The translations under genes and the position numbers were made by a program. A stretch of DNA of 64,000 nt from contig NC_092808.1 in assembly GCF_040954645.1 (NCBI RefSeq), forward strand, positions 85,195,389 to 85,259,388, written 5' to 3'. Below, piece after piece: positions 1 through 10,860 of this stretch. The first letter of the stretch is position 1. Each line of letters opens with the position of its first letter. Source of the stretch: Diabrotica undecimpunctata (Eukaryota; Arthropoda; Insecta; Coleoptera; Chrysomelidae). Below the pieces are notes generated by a model. That model was not told the DNA's origin and did no database searches. It saw only the letters and a list, made by a program, of their open reading frames with translations.

Positions 1-937
1 GTTGAGATATTAAGAGAGCCGTCTCCTTTCTCTTTTCTGGAGAGAGGAAAAATGAATCTGCTTCTCTTTTGTAGATATATGTATAAAAATATTTTCCTAA
101 AACTATTTATAATAATTTACTTTAATAATTTTGTTTACTATAATTAATTCTACGTACTGTAATTGATTACAGTCGATTACAGACGCAATCCTAGAGGCCG
201 CCACTATTGATTATGCCTTGATCAAAAAGAAGACCAGCCAATTTGAGGTGCTTTTGAAGATCCATGGTAACTAAGGAAGGAATTTCTAAAGCGACCTATT
301 CCAGAGAACCTGCGATAGACTAGGCATAAAAAACAAGAACTACAGGCTATCACCCGCAATCCGATTGAATGGTAGAGCGAATGAATAAGAGAGTTGATAA
401 GTATTTTACAAAAATGGTATCCAATCATCAGCGATACTGGCACCAATAACTTCCGTTCTTCGCAATAGCCAACAGATCTAATGTTAATCAATCAACGAAA
501 GAAACAGCACTGAATGAAAACCATCTCGTGCCGTTTACAACAAGAAGTTGTAAATGAGGGTCCAGTTGCCGATATCAGCATAAGTTTCAGTTCCGAGTAG
601 GTTCCAAGGGGAACCATCTCTGAAGAAGGAGGCAATTTGCTCCTTCCAGGTCTTGGTGGAAAGCCCGTTCATACAGCTCAACAAATATTAAAAAAACAAA
701 GAAGGAGGGAAAAGTAAGTGTACTATTAGCATACCGTAGTAGGTACACCAATTCCGAGTTTAAATGCTAACCCAAATAAATTGTCAACGAGCAGATTATT
801 ACGTACAATACATAAGTTGGACACTAAAAGTTAAATTAATGTTAAGGATAAACTTTTACAATCACAATTAAATTATAAAGCTCAATATAAAAGGCAAAAT
901 AACTGCAAAAGTTGAAAACCCCAGACCTCATCGAATG
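1..937. other. Non-coding flank of the left Ty3/gypsy relic
   Basis: I see no gene here. The stretch lies downstream, in element orientation, of the decayed Pol that ends near 938. It may hold what is left of that element's 3' untranslated region. I could not find a partner for the LTR-like sequence at the other end of the element, so the 3' LTR is probably lost or unrecognisable. The 89-codon open frame at 222-491 has no recognisable motif. Confidence 0.4.
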
Positions 938-1335
938 TTAAATGGAAACAATAATATTGTACCGTTTTTAAATTAAACGAGCAATCTTTCAATCCAGATT
1001 ATCTAGTGCATGGCCTATCTTGTGTAAGGCCAAATTCTTGATGTAATTGCAGATGATTTTCTTCAAATTAGTTAGACACGCCATATATCCTCGTAGGTTG
1101 CCCTGTCTGTATACGACTTCCTGGTCACCATATACAGCAAAGATCGACGACCACCTTCTAATCTAAGTACTTTCCCAACTTTAGGCTGCTGATTTTTTAA
1201 CTCATCCAAACGACCGAACTTCTCATAAAATACGGATGAGATTCGTTTAGTCGTCTCAAGATCTTGGGCAACACAGTGGGTCAGAGAGATGTTATGCGGA
1301 ACACTAAAAAGATCCTGCTGAACTTCTGTCTTCAC
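938..1335 (-). pseudogene. OARD1/TARG1-like macrodomain joined to a Ty3/gypsy Pol (decayed)
   Basis: In frame after the integrase tail, the translation shows the pattern of the OARD1/TARG1 class of macrodomains, which remove ADP-ribose from proteins. Seen in order: a D-L-F-S-x-P start, S-L-T-H-C, F-x-x-K-F-G, E-L-x-N-Q-Q-x-x-x-G, and Y-x-V-T-R-K followed by T-Y-E. The first frame stops at 1072. The domain resumes in another frame from about 1072 (residues resembling L-K-K-I-I-C-N-Y-I-K, then A-L-D-N-L-D), and two further stops interrupt it before its end near 941. The position matching human TARG1 Lys84 is Arg here, the one matching Asp125 is Asp (1001-1003), and the glycine-rich loop is lost. 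This copy is therefore inactive. The family assignment is from memory of the fold's motifs; the link to the integrase frame is read directly. Confidence 0.8.
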
Positions 1336-2589
1336 GCCGAATCTAGCACTCTTTCTTTCTGCGTAATTTGACATAATATCATTAAAGCTTGGTCGCCGGT
1401 CATCTTTGATCTCATTTTGAAGGGTTCGTGCTTCTCCTGTTTCATTTGAGCCAGCATATGGTGCAAGACGATTTATGTGAACTACTTTTGGTCTACTTTT
1501 CGGCAACTTCTTAATTCGGTATATTACGTCATTTATTCTCTTTTTAATTTCATACGGACCTTCTCATTGTCTTTGCAATTTCGGAGAAAAGCCTCGACGA
1601 CGTTGTGGATTATAAAGCCAAATAAGATCACCTAATTCAAAGCTTTCATTCCTGAATCGAGAATCATATTGATCTTTCATTCTGTCATTGGCTAACTGGA
1701 TGTGTTGTCGGGCAAGTTCATGAATATTGTTCATTCTTAACTTCAGGCGGTCGACATACTCTTCGCTAGCAATATGTTCTTAGGAAGGTCTGCAGCCAAA
1801 CTCTAGGTCGCAGGACAAACAAATTTCACGACCTAACATCAGGCAGGTTGAAGTCTGGCCTATAGTTTCATTCACGGCCGAGCGGTAAGCCATTAGGAAT
1901 AAATGAATGTGCTCATCCCAATCTCTTTGATGTTCTGATACAACTTTGGACAGGTGTTTACCCATCGTTCGGTTCATTCTCTCGACCATTCCATCTGATT
2001 GAGGATGCAGGGGTGTCGTTCTGGTACTATTGATACCAATCAATTTACAAACGTTTTGGAAAAGGGTTGACTCGATGTTTCGCCCTTGGTCGGAGTGGAT
2101 CTCCAAGGGAACATCAAATCGGCTAAAGAATTCCTTAACAAGTACCTCTGCAATGCTAGCAGCTTTTTGATTTGGTATCGCATACGCCTCAGTCCATTTC
2201 GTAAAATAATCCATGGCTCCCAGGATATATTTATTCCCATCATTCGTCTCTGGAAGTGGACCTGCAATGTCGATTACTACTCTTTCCATAGGACTACCAA
2301 CATTGTACTGTTTCATGGGTGCCCTCTTTTTACCTACTGGGCCATTACTGGTTGCACACAGTTCACATTTCCGGCACCATCTTCTTACATCATGTTTACA
2401 GTTCACCCAATAGAACCGTTCTCGAACCTTTTGCAGAGTCTTCGTAATACCAAAGTATCCACCTGATGCACTGTCATGGAACTGACGCAATATTTCTGAC
2501 ACTTTACTTTTAGGTACAATCAACTGATGCTTAGATTCTGTACCATCATCGTTCTCAAAGGTTTTATACAGAAGATAATCTTTTAGCAC
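1336..2589 (-). pseudogene. pol: Ty3/gypsy integrase, C-terminal part of Pol (decayed)
   Basis: The 269-codon frame starting at 2589 is a Ty3/gypsy integrase. The zinc-binding region has His38, Cys75 and Cys78, but the second histidine is Tyr45 (G-G-Y-F-G). The catalytic triad is present as Asp107, Asp167 (H-S-D-Q-G) and Glu203 (M-V-E-R), with D-D and D-E spacings of 59 and 35 residues, as usual for the family. The frame breaks near 1780 and continues in another phase as the integrase C-terminal module, ending in a K-V-V-H-I-N-R-L-A-P-Y motif near 1450. A single in-frame stop lies near 1570. The same frame then runs into the macrodomain. Integrase inserts the cDNA into the genome; this copy cannot be functional. 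Confidence 0.88.
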
Positions 2590-2875
2590 TAGGCAATTCC
2601 ATTGGCTGCAGTATCACTTGACTTCCGGACTACATGCACTAATATCTTGCCAAGAAGGTCTTTCACTACGACGCATCCAATCCAATACTCTTTTTATACA
2701 TGGATCATCTGCTTGAGCGTCTTGTAGCTGTTGAGGCTGCCATTGATCATTAATAACGGTGGTTCGTCTCACGAGGCAAAGTCGTTGTTCTAACCTAAGA
2801 CAGTGATTACAATTTGCACTGCATCGCCGTCTTGACTGAGCATCAGCATTTGAATGACTTTTTTCAGCCCAGTGT
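2590..2875 (-). pseudogene. Ty3/gypsy Pol linker between RNase H and integrase, fused to gag by deletion
   Basis: The 162-codon frame at 2614-3102 changes identity in the middle. Its upstream part is Gag with a damaged zinc knuckle. From about residue 75 onward it matches the linker that follows RNase H in Ty3/gypsy Pol: an S-H-S-N-A-D-A-x-S-R-R motif followed by paired cysteines. Protease, reverse transcriptase and nearly all of RNase H are missing, so a large internal deletion joined gag to the end of pol. Frame breaks separate this piece from the integrase below it. Confidence 0.72.
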
Positions 2876-4061
2876 TCAATCTGTTCTAGCTTTCTGACTG
2901 TTGTATTATTTTCTTGCAATTTACGACGAATGTGACCTACGCCGCCACCGTTCCAACATCTGGTTTCGCGTCTCTTCGGCATCGTGTTACGAACTACTCT
3001 CTGTACGGTTTCCTCCAGGTGGTTATCGTTTTGTTCGCCGCTCTCTTTAGAGGTTCGTACTCGATAGGTCCGTGAAGCTCGACTAGCTGTCTCGTGTTCC
3101 AAGACAATGGTGAGCGCTTCATCTAAAACTTTCGGTCGTGCTAGTCATAAAGCTTTCTGTAGTTCACTCTCTCTCAACCCATTGACGAAGGTATCTACAG
3201 CAATTTCTTCCAAAATGTTGTCTGGTACCTCCGGATAAGCCAACCGCGCTATACGAGCAACATCTGCTTCAAATTCTTGCAAATTCTCACTTGCTCGTTG
3301 AATTCTACTTCTTATGTGTACTTTGTAGACTTGTTGTAGATGGACATTTCCGTAACGTTTGTCTAGTCGAGTGAACAAGGTCTAGTAACATTTTTCTTGA
3401 CCCTTAGGAATCGATCTTAGGATATCCGCAGCAGCACCTCGTAAAACAGCAGTCAAGGAAACAGGTGTTTGATCTGTTCTAGCTTTCTGACTGTTGTATT
3501 ATTTTCATGCCATTTACGGCGAATGTGACCTACGTCGCCACCATTGCAACATCTGGTTTCGCATCTCTTCGGCATCGTGTTACGAACTACTATCCGTGTG
3601 ATTTCTTCCAGACGTTTATCGTTTTGTTCGTCGCTCTCTTCAGAGGTTCGTACTCGATAGCTTCGTGAAGCTTGACTAGATCTCTCGTGTTCTAAGGCAA
3701 TAGCAAGCGCTTCATCCAGAACTTTCGGTCTTGCTATGCTGTAATTTAGCTTTCTGTAATTAATAATTTTTTAACCCATTGACGAAGATATCTACAGCAA
3801 TTTCTTACAAAATATTGTCTGGTGCCTCTGGATAAACTAACCGAATTATACGAGCAACATCTGCTTCAAACTCTTGCAAATTTTCACTTGCTCGTTGAAT
3901 TCTACTTCTTAGTTGTGCTATGTAGACTTGTTGTAGATAGGGCATCTCCGTAACGTTTGTCTAGTCGAGTGAATAAGGTCTGGTAACAGTTTTCTTGACC
4001 CTTAGGAATTGATCTTAGGATATCCGCAGCATTACCTCGTAAAGCAGCAGTCAAGGAAACA
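2876..4061. repeat. Tandem duplication (about 590 bp, two copies) inside gag
   Basis: Positions 2876-3461 and 3470-4061 are two diverged direct copies of the same segment. Both begin with ctgttctagctttctgactg and both end with gtcaaggaaacag. Each carries the Gag capsid part and the zinc-knuckle part of the minus-strand element. A few bases separate the copies. They differ by scattered substitutions and small indels, so the duplication is old. It lies next to the internal deletion of the element. Confidence 0.85.
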
Positions 4062-4712
4062 GCTTTTTCTTGTTCTGTCCAATGATTGGGTAATAGCTTC
4101 AAATTGTCTAAGGTATATGGACCAAGAAGACTTTCCATCAAATGGTGGCAATTTGAATCTCATGTGTCGTTTCGTCTCTCGGTGATTCTTCTTTCACGAC
4201 CAGATCTAAGGCTACTGTATTAACTGGTGGTAGCACTTTTGTATTGGTAATCATGCTCTCTAACTGTTTGATGTTCTCTTTTACTTTATCGAATGTTTTA
4301 GAAACTTCTTCAAATTATCTCATTGTTCCGAATACATACTTCGTCGAATCTTCTAGAAACTTTTTCGGGTTTCTCGTCGTTTTGTCTAGCTACTTCTTTA
4401 ATAATTTGAGATTTTTCATCGAATCTTTTGGATACATTCTCGAATTTATCATCATTTTTTCTAGAAGATTCTTCAATCATTTGCGACCTTTTATCGAATC
4501 TTTTGGAAACATTCTCAAATTTTCCATCAATTATTTGAGTTAAAACGGCTTCTTCTGCTGATTGAAACTGGAATGTCCCTGGGTCGTCTCCATTTTTGTT
4601 GAGAACAGTCTTCAGGTCGTTCTTGGAGTATCTTTTTGGACCCACTGCAGTCTTCATTGCGTTCTTCTAGTTGCTCAGGCAACTGTTTTACTGAAAGTTC
4701 TACTAGCAGCAT
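2881..4712 (-). pseudogene. gag: Ty3/gypsy Gag (decayed, part duplicated)
   Basis: Read on the minus strand from 4712. An N-terminal stretch (4310-4657) is a coiled coil built from repeats of K-F-E-N-V-S-K-R-F-D type, about 28 residues each. A capsid-like segment follows (3902-4141, and again 3145-3378 in the duplicated copy) with L-x-x-R-Y-G and a helix-rich retrotransposon-gag pattern. A zinc knuckle near 2940-2985 is reduced to C-W-N-G-G-G-V-G-H without its last cysteine. Several frameshifts and stops break it. Gag would form the particle around the element RNA. The start at 4712 is a guess, because the first codons are in a different frame from the coiled coil. Confidence 0.75.
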
Positions 4713-5008
4713 CTTAGGTGAGGCACATAAGTACTTTTTTAAATGTTCTTCCGTACAAAGATCACTAAGATTACTAAGATCACTAAGTTCGAGTTTATAT
4801 AAATATATTTATTTATAAGTTTACAGCACGAAAATAGCTTATCAACTAACTTAACTCATATAAGGTATGGTTATATATAAAGAAGCCCACCTCTATTTCG
4901 CCTATTTGACGGGTTGATCTCTCTAGCGCTCGATACATTGCAGGAAACTTCTAGTCGCTTTCGAGATGCAACTGTTACACGGGCCACGCCGAATGCATGT
5001 TCGTAACA
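4713..5008 (-). other. Candidate leader and 5' LTR remnant of the left Ty3/gypsy element
   Basis: On the minus strand a stretch starting with tgttacgaacatgc at 5008 lies just upstream of gag. It includes a TATA-like tttatatataacc at about 4870-4885. This is the position and look expected for a 5' LTR, but no second copy exists in the window and no primer-binding site is clear. The boundaries are therefore unproven. Confidence 0.3.
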
Positions 5009-5460
5009 ATATCTAAAGAAAAAGTATTACCTATATATTTAAAATCTTCTATAACTGACAGAAAAGTTTATCAATGATCCTGAGAATACATGTCATTTCA
5101 GTAATTTATGTGCAGAGAAAGAAATAGCATCCAATATAAAATAGTTGACTTCTTTTTAACCCAAATTTACTGCAAATTAAACAAATTAATACATACAAAA
5201 ATACCTATCATGAATCTTTTACCTATTTAAAAATCTTTATTTATTAATTCCACTTTTATTACAATCTATCTACCATACAATCTCAACCTAAATATTTAGG
5301 TAGATAATAGAAAATAAGTAATAGGACTGACAACTAAAATATAATGGCATGCAGGGAAGGATCCAATTGACTATATTTGACACCTATTTATACATTATAC
5401 ATATTTTATACATTTAGCATTAATCAACTAACTCTAATGGAACTTTTCGTTTTAATCTTT
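5009..5460. other. AT-rich DNA with no recognised feature
   Basis: I see no coding or repeat structure that I can name between the left element and the foldback repeat. Confidence 0.4.
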
Positions 5461-5850
5461 GAACTGTAGGTATGCGATTTACTTACTAAACTTTTTGCGA
5501 ACACATTCGGATGCACTTTAAACATCCTACACACGTCCCGACAAGACCACCCAACTGTCGTATTCGACAACGTTGGGCCCGACGGTTGGTGTGTGAGTAG
5601 GCTTGTTGTCCGACAAACATAGTTGTCATATCCCGACTTGACAGGTTTGGTATGGCACAACCGTCGGATACAACTATTTTTGTCGATCAACAAGCCTACA
5701 GACACACCAACCGTCGGACCCAACGTTGTCGGTTACGACCGTTAGGTGATCTTGTCGGGACGTGTGCAGGCTGTTTTAAGTGTTTCTGTATGTTTTTTCG
5801 CACACTTTTTGATTTCATCTTTGACGTATGTTAGAAATTCGCAGTTATGT
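5461..5850. repeat. Foldback inverted repeat, MITE-like
   Basis: Two arms of roughly 190 bp face each other around a centre near 5650. Matching blocks include cacacgtcccgacaaga on the left and its complement near 5755-5770, gacaacgttggg near 5563 with its complement near 5722, and cgacggttggtgtg near 5580 with its complement near 5705. The arms are imperfect. No transposase frame is inside; the two 60-100 codon frames here are mirror images made by the repeat. A non-autonomous DNA transposon is the simplest reading. Confidence 0.75.
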
Positions 5851-6040
5851 TTCGCAAATAAGATAATGTTATTTACCGAGAATATTTTTATGAGATGATA
5901 GCTGAATGTGACTTAAGAATACTTTGTTTACCGTATATCATAAGTTAGGTGGAAAATTTTTTGCTTCATATGAAACTGTTAGAGACCTTCATAGTAAACG
6001 CAAGAACTCCTTTATTTAAAATAATCTTTTTTAAATATCA

Positions 6041-6177
6041 TTTCCGGAGTGGAAATTGAAACATCTGAACAATTATAAAATGTAATTTTCATTACCATAA
6101 ATTGTGGCTTAATTACATATTTATTTCCGGAGTGGAAATCCAAACATCTGAACAATTATAAAATTTAATTTTCATTT
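6041..6177 (+). repeat. Two tandem copies of a dispersed LINE-type 3' tail
   Basis: A unit starting tttccggagtggaaat occurs at 6041 and again at 6124. The first copy runs on to aattgtggcttaattacata near 6100-6120. The second is cut after ttcattttaat, and the same aattgtggctta ending reappears at 8420. Related tails occur at 25708 and, directly behind a LINE RT, at 38161. The tail is therefore probably a LINE 3' end, and the second copy is split by the element at 6234-8401. Confidence 0.65.
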
Positions 6178-6233
6178 TAATCAAGATTCCTCCTAAAAGT
6201 TAAAACTTTCTACAGACAAAACACCAAGTCATT

Positions 6234-8401
6234 TAGTGTAAGTCATCTTGGCATACACGTGTGTATGCATTCAAGTCACAGTGTGATTTGAATTTTTAAG
6301 TAACTCTTAACCTAAAAAGTCGGAAATAATTTCTTACAAAAATATGTTTTATGCTCTTTACTGTTAAGAATAGATTAAATTTTATAGTAATTATCACTAA
6401 AGATAAACAAAAAACATATTATTGTGTCTGAAATTACATCATATTCATAGAAACAATTTTTTTTTGACATACACACTTTGACCACTGAAATTTGTTTCAG
6501 ATGTTTCCAATTTACCTGCGGATGATCTTAGAGCAAAAAATAATGTGATTGAAAATGAAGGGGGCCTTATGGTAGAATCACCGAAAAAAGGTAGAAAGCG
6601 TAAAAGGAATCCAACAGAATGGACACGGGCAGTTAACGCAGTTCGAGGGTATAGTGGGAAAGCTTATGTGAACAGAAACCGGAAGAATATGCCTGGCAAA
6701 TCGTTTCAAATTGTTGATTGTAAATGTAGACGACTTTCTTTCTCCAATATAACACTCGACGAACGACAACTAAGTTTTGATTCATTTTATAAGTTAGCTG
6801 AAAATACAAAGCAATCTTCGTAAGGATTTTTTTAAAGATACCTTTCAAGTGAGTGAGGAGCTTACAAAGTATCTATAAACTGTCGTGTAGTACGAGGCCA
6901 GCTTCTTGCATACACAAAAGAGGTCAAAAAAACCAACCAATAAATTTGATGCCACGAAAGTCAAGGAACACATTAAGTCATGTCCTTGCTATAAGAGACA
7001 TTATACACTTTGTGATGCTCCAGACACAAAATATTTAAATCTAGACTTAAATATTAGAAATATGTATTAATTTTATGAAGAGAAATGCCAACAGGAAGGT
7101 TCAGAACCAGTCAAAGAAAAAATGTACTATCATGTTTTCTCATCAAATTTTAATCTTGACTTCAAACCTCCATCTAAAGATATCTGTCAGTTATGCGATT
7201 CTTCGCAAAATACCAGCAGATTTGGGAATAACGACAAATATATACAGAAAGTAAAAAAGCGATAAAGAAATTCATCTCAGAAAGGCAAAACTAGCGAGAG
7301 ATTCACAAAGATAGCTTAACAAAGATAAAAATTTAGCTGATGAAAACATTTATGTTCTTACATCTGATCTACAAAAAGCTTTGCCTTTTCCCAAACTAAG
7401 CACGTCTGTTGCTTATTATAAGATGAACTTATATGTTTACAATTTGGGAATTCATAGTTTCAACGACCAAGGGATACATGTTTATGTGGGACGATACACA
7501 GGGACCTCGAGGTTCACAACAAGTTGCCTCCTGCCTGACAAAGTATTTAAAAATGAATGCAGGAAATTGTAATATCATTTTATATTTTGACTGTTGTACA
7601 GGCCAGAACCGAAATTTTAAACTAAGTCTATTACTGCTCAAACTCGTACAAGACCCTGAAATGAACGCTACTTCAATCGGCCGTAAATTTCTCACCTCAG
7701 ATCATAGCTACCTTCCGAATGATGCAGATTTTGGAGTTATTGAGTCAAAGGCAAAGAATAAAGAGTTTATTTATGTTCCTGAAGATTGGATCAATTAAGT
7801 TTCCACTGCTAAGAAGACTAATCCATTTCAAACAATTGAAATGAAACCCGAAGGATTTCTTTCGACAAGAATGTTGTAAAACTGCATCATTAACAGAAAA
7901 ATCGATAATACAGGGGAAAAAGTTAACTGGTTTAACATAAAATGGCTCAAATATTCCAAAAATAAACCGGAATCTATTTTCTATAAAGAAACACTGCAAG
8001 AAGAATTTCCATTTTATAAGATCAACATTGCAAAAAAGTTCGGAAAGGAAAAACCACCACTAAGTTCTTTAATATTGTTAAGGATCAACTCTATCCAAAT
8101 CGTAACCTGCCAAAGACTTAAAAAAGAAACACATGTTTGATTTGCTTTCCCGTTATAATTACGATTTGCATAATTACATAGACTATAACTGCTTTCCCGT
8201 TATTTTATTTTTTAATTCAGTAGACACTTAGTCATTTTTTCTTCTTTAAATGTACCAAAAAAGAAAAACGTTTTTTATTTTTATTAACTTTTCTTATATT
8301 TATGTTTATCAGTATCTATGTTAATTTTCAATAAAAATTATTATTAGCACTTATATGGGAGTCGTAATTTTTTCTGTTTTTATATTTAGCGACTTACACT
8401 G
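6234..8401 (+). mobile_element. DUF7869-type DNA transposon relic with short TIRs
   Basis: The 2.2-kb block begins tagtgtaagtc at 6234 and ends gacttacactg at 8401. This gives near-perfect 11-12 bp terminal inverted repeats. The flanking bases att at 6231-6233 and att at 8402-8404 could be a 3-bp target duplication, although three AT-rich bases are weak proof. The block interrupts a dispersed repeat tail whose two halves lie at 6124-6230 and 8405-8446. It carries the gene relic at 6498-8130 and an aataaa signal near 8330 in the same orientation. Confidence 0.6.
6498..8130 (+). pseudogene. Transposase-like gene of the arthropod DUF7869-type family (broken)
   Basis: Three frames read together give most of a protein family that is common and multicopy in arthropod genomes; I recall the C-terminal domain as DUF7869. 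A polypyrimidine tract and acceptor (ttgtttcag, ending 6499) precede the first exon-like frame, which has a basic K-K-G-R-K-R-K-R-N-P-x-x-W segment. Then follow a cysteine pair (near 6715-6725), a segment near 6935-7210 ending in C-Q-L-C, and at 7433-7798 the best block: F-M-W-D-D-T-x-G-x-R-G-S, then F-D-C-C-T-G-Q-N-R-N and S-Y-L-P-N-D-A-D-F-G-V-I-E. The spaced acidic residues look like an RNase-H-like DDE/D core. At least six stops or frameshifts break it. Confidence 0.72.
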
Positions 8402-8446
8402 ATTGGTTTTTGAGTCCTTCAATTGTGGCTTAATTACATATTTATT

Positions 8447-10254
8447 TTAGAGAGAAAATAAAAAATTCAAAACTTCAAAAGACATGAATATCTCAAATAG
8501 GTACACCTACGATTCGCTACTGCGGATTCCTGGACGGTGCTGCGTTTTGAACCGAAATTATTTTACAGGTCTAACAATAGTAGGTACCTAAGATTATGGA
8601 CGACAAAAAATGTTTTACCTACGTTAACCTACTTAGAACTTAGAACAAAATGGAAACAATGGTTTCTATACAGTCGGTATAGAATACTGAAGACCATATT
8701 TTATACATGTTGTATCCAAAACCAACAATGACTAGCCGATTAGCCCAATTGCTATTGCAGACATACAGTATTATTGTGAAAGAAAAAAAGATGTTTTTTT
8801 ACAATAAAAGGATGTAATTTGCACATTTCAACGTGGATCTTAGTTTCAACATACTTTTTTAATAATTGTTTTCGATATTATTAAGAATAATGCTACTTTA
8901 CATTTTTTAACAACCTCTTAAACTACTGAAAAAATTTAATACCTTAGGATTATACAAATTTTAATTGTTTTACTAAGTTTAACTATAACAAAGTTTTACT
9001 TTTTCAGATATACTTGAATAGTTCTAAATATTTGGAAAATATTTTTCATATGATTCACTTTGTTTATACAAGTTGAGACTCAGTATTTCCGACAATATAA
9101 AAAAAGTTTTATTTTTTGAATACTAAACACTCTGGCGCCATCTACTTGTAATATTGTATACTTTGTAAATGTTTTGTATTAGAGAAACCTACATATTACT
9201 CAGTTGCGACATCTGTTGAGTATACTACTAACCAAAAACGAAGGCATCGATTATTAATTTATGCCCTTATCCATAATTGTTTCTTCAGAGTCTTTCGTTA
9301 GTTTATATTGATCTCTAAGAGATGCCGCGACATTAGAACTTGGTTTCCATCTTTATAATTTATTATAATATTATCTATTATTTATATTATTCATTTATAA
9401 TTGTTAATATGTTAATTGTGATACATGAATTAATAGAAAAAAATAGATGCTGTAGTAAGGTCATTAGGTATGTTCGTTTATTGCGACAACAGTATAAAAC
9501 ATGTTTTGTTAGTGCGTTGCATCGTTGATTGAAACTAATATTTTCATCAAAGGTTGTGTACAAGTTTTTATTGACTGCACAATCTGCATTTTACAGCTAT
9601 AGGGCACGTTCTGGTAGAGTATAGGAGTATTTTATCAAATTGTATCGAAAAAGTGGACAAGGAAACCTAACTGGTCCTAACTGGGGAGTTTACTGTATGA
9701 GAGTGATAAAAGGTGAAAAAGATATTGTTATTTTATGCATTTCTGTTAAATGAACCAGTGCATTGTTTTGATATGCAATTAACGTCATGTCAAGTTGACA
9801 GAAATCAATTTGCTAAGACGAAGCGATTTAGATCAAAATAAACAAAATTATTGTAAAATGATTTTTTATATTTCATATCAGCAAAAACACAGTATGTAGC
9901 TACTCTAGACTAGCGCGAAGCTTCATACTTTTTTCATTTTTTGTATTTTTATATTTTAAATAATATTTTTAAAATTGAATAAAGTAGTTAAAGTATTTAT
10001 ATTATATTATATTTATATTCAACATTATATTAGAGTCACAAATAATTTTGTTACTAAAATTATGATTTAATAGGTTATTGTCACTCGACAGTCTCCTGCC
10101 TGCAAGTCTCTTGTAATCTAATTCAACAATTTACTTATTGTAATCCTTTTTACAGATTGTAAATAAATGGGATGTTCAAAAAAAAAAAATTTTAAGTATT
10201 TTTTTACATCACAGATTTACAAAAAGTTTATTTATTTATTTTAACAATTTCCTG
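8447..10254. other. AT-rich DNA without a recognised gene
   Basis: Short open frames at 8537-8731 and 9340-9528 have no recognisable motif and biased AT-driven composition. I see no repeat partner in the window apart from simple AT-rich runs. Confidence 0.4.
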
Positions 10255-10860
10255 TACATTCGAAAGTACATAAAGTCCTGTTAGTTAATATCTTTGTTTT
10301 GCCAAAGAAGCTGCTGTATCCAATTGTACATCACATAATATACAAATTTCCAGTGACCTAAAAACTAGTAAGTATAAAGAAACTCGTACGAAATTACTGG
10401 CAGAATCATTGGAAACAATCCACTACATTTTTACACCAAATAGATCAGACGATTGAGGGGTTCATTATCCCTGGTATAACTAGAAATGAGATGGTTGTTG
10501 CTAGAAGATTACGTATCGGTCACACCAGATTTACACATGGTCACCTAATGAATTCTACACCTAAGCTAATCTGTCACTATTGCCAATCTCCACTAAGCGT
10601 TCTACACATCCTTGTGGACTGCCCTCATTACAATAAACGACGCCAAGAACTGGGCATGGAGAGCGACATCACAGATATATTATCGACCCAGAGTCAAGTC
10701 ATCACAGCTATCCAGTTCCTGAAGCTAGAAAACTTACTAAATAATATATGACTATAGTATATTATAATATGTAATTGTACCTTATATATAATTGTATCCA
10801 CGGTGCCTCGTGCTAATGGCCGAAGCTGTCACAAGCACGTTAAATTAAATAAAATAATAT
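10255..10860 (+). mobile_element. 3' end of an I/Jockey-type LINE (RNase H tail and 3' UTR)
   Basis: A frame ending at 10751 carries the C-terminal signature of insect non-LTR elements: R-R-L-R-I-G-H-T-R-F-T-H-G, then C-H-Y-C and H-I-L-V-D-C-P. Upstream, 10290-10490 reads as the end of an RNase H domain (A-K-E-A-A) with one frame break. After the stop, a short untranslated stretch contains gctaatggccgaagctgtca and ends in an A/T-rich tail near 10855. The 5' part of the element is absent, as is usual after incomplete reverse transcription. Confidence 0.75.

Noticed and set aside
5424..5834. Two opposing small proteins at the foldback repeat
   Set aside because: Mirror translations of the same inverted repeat.
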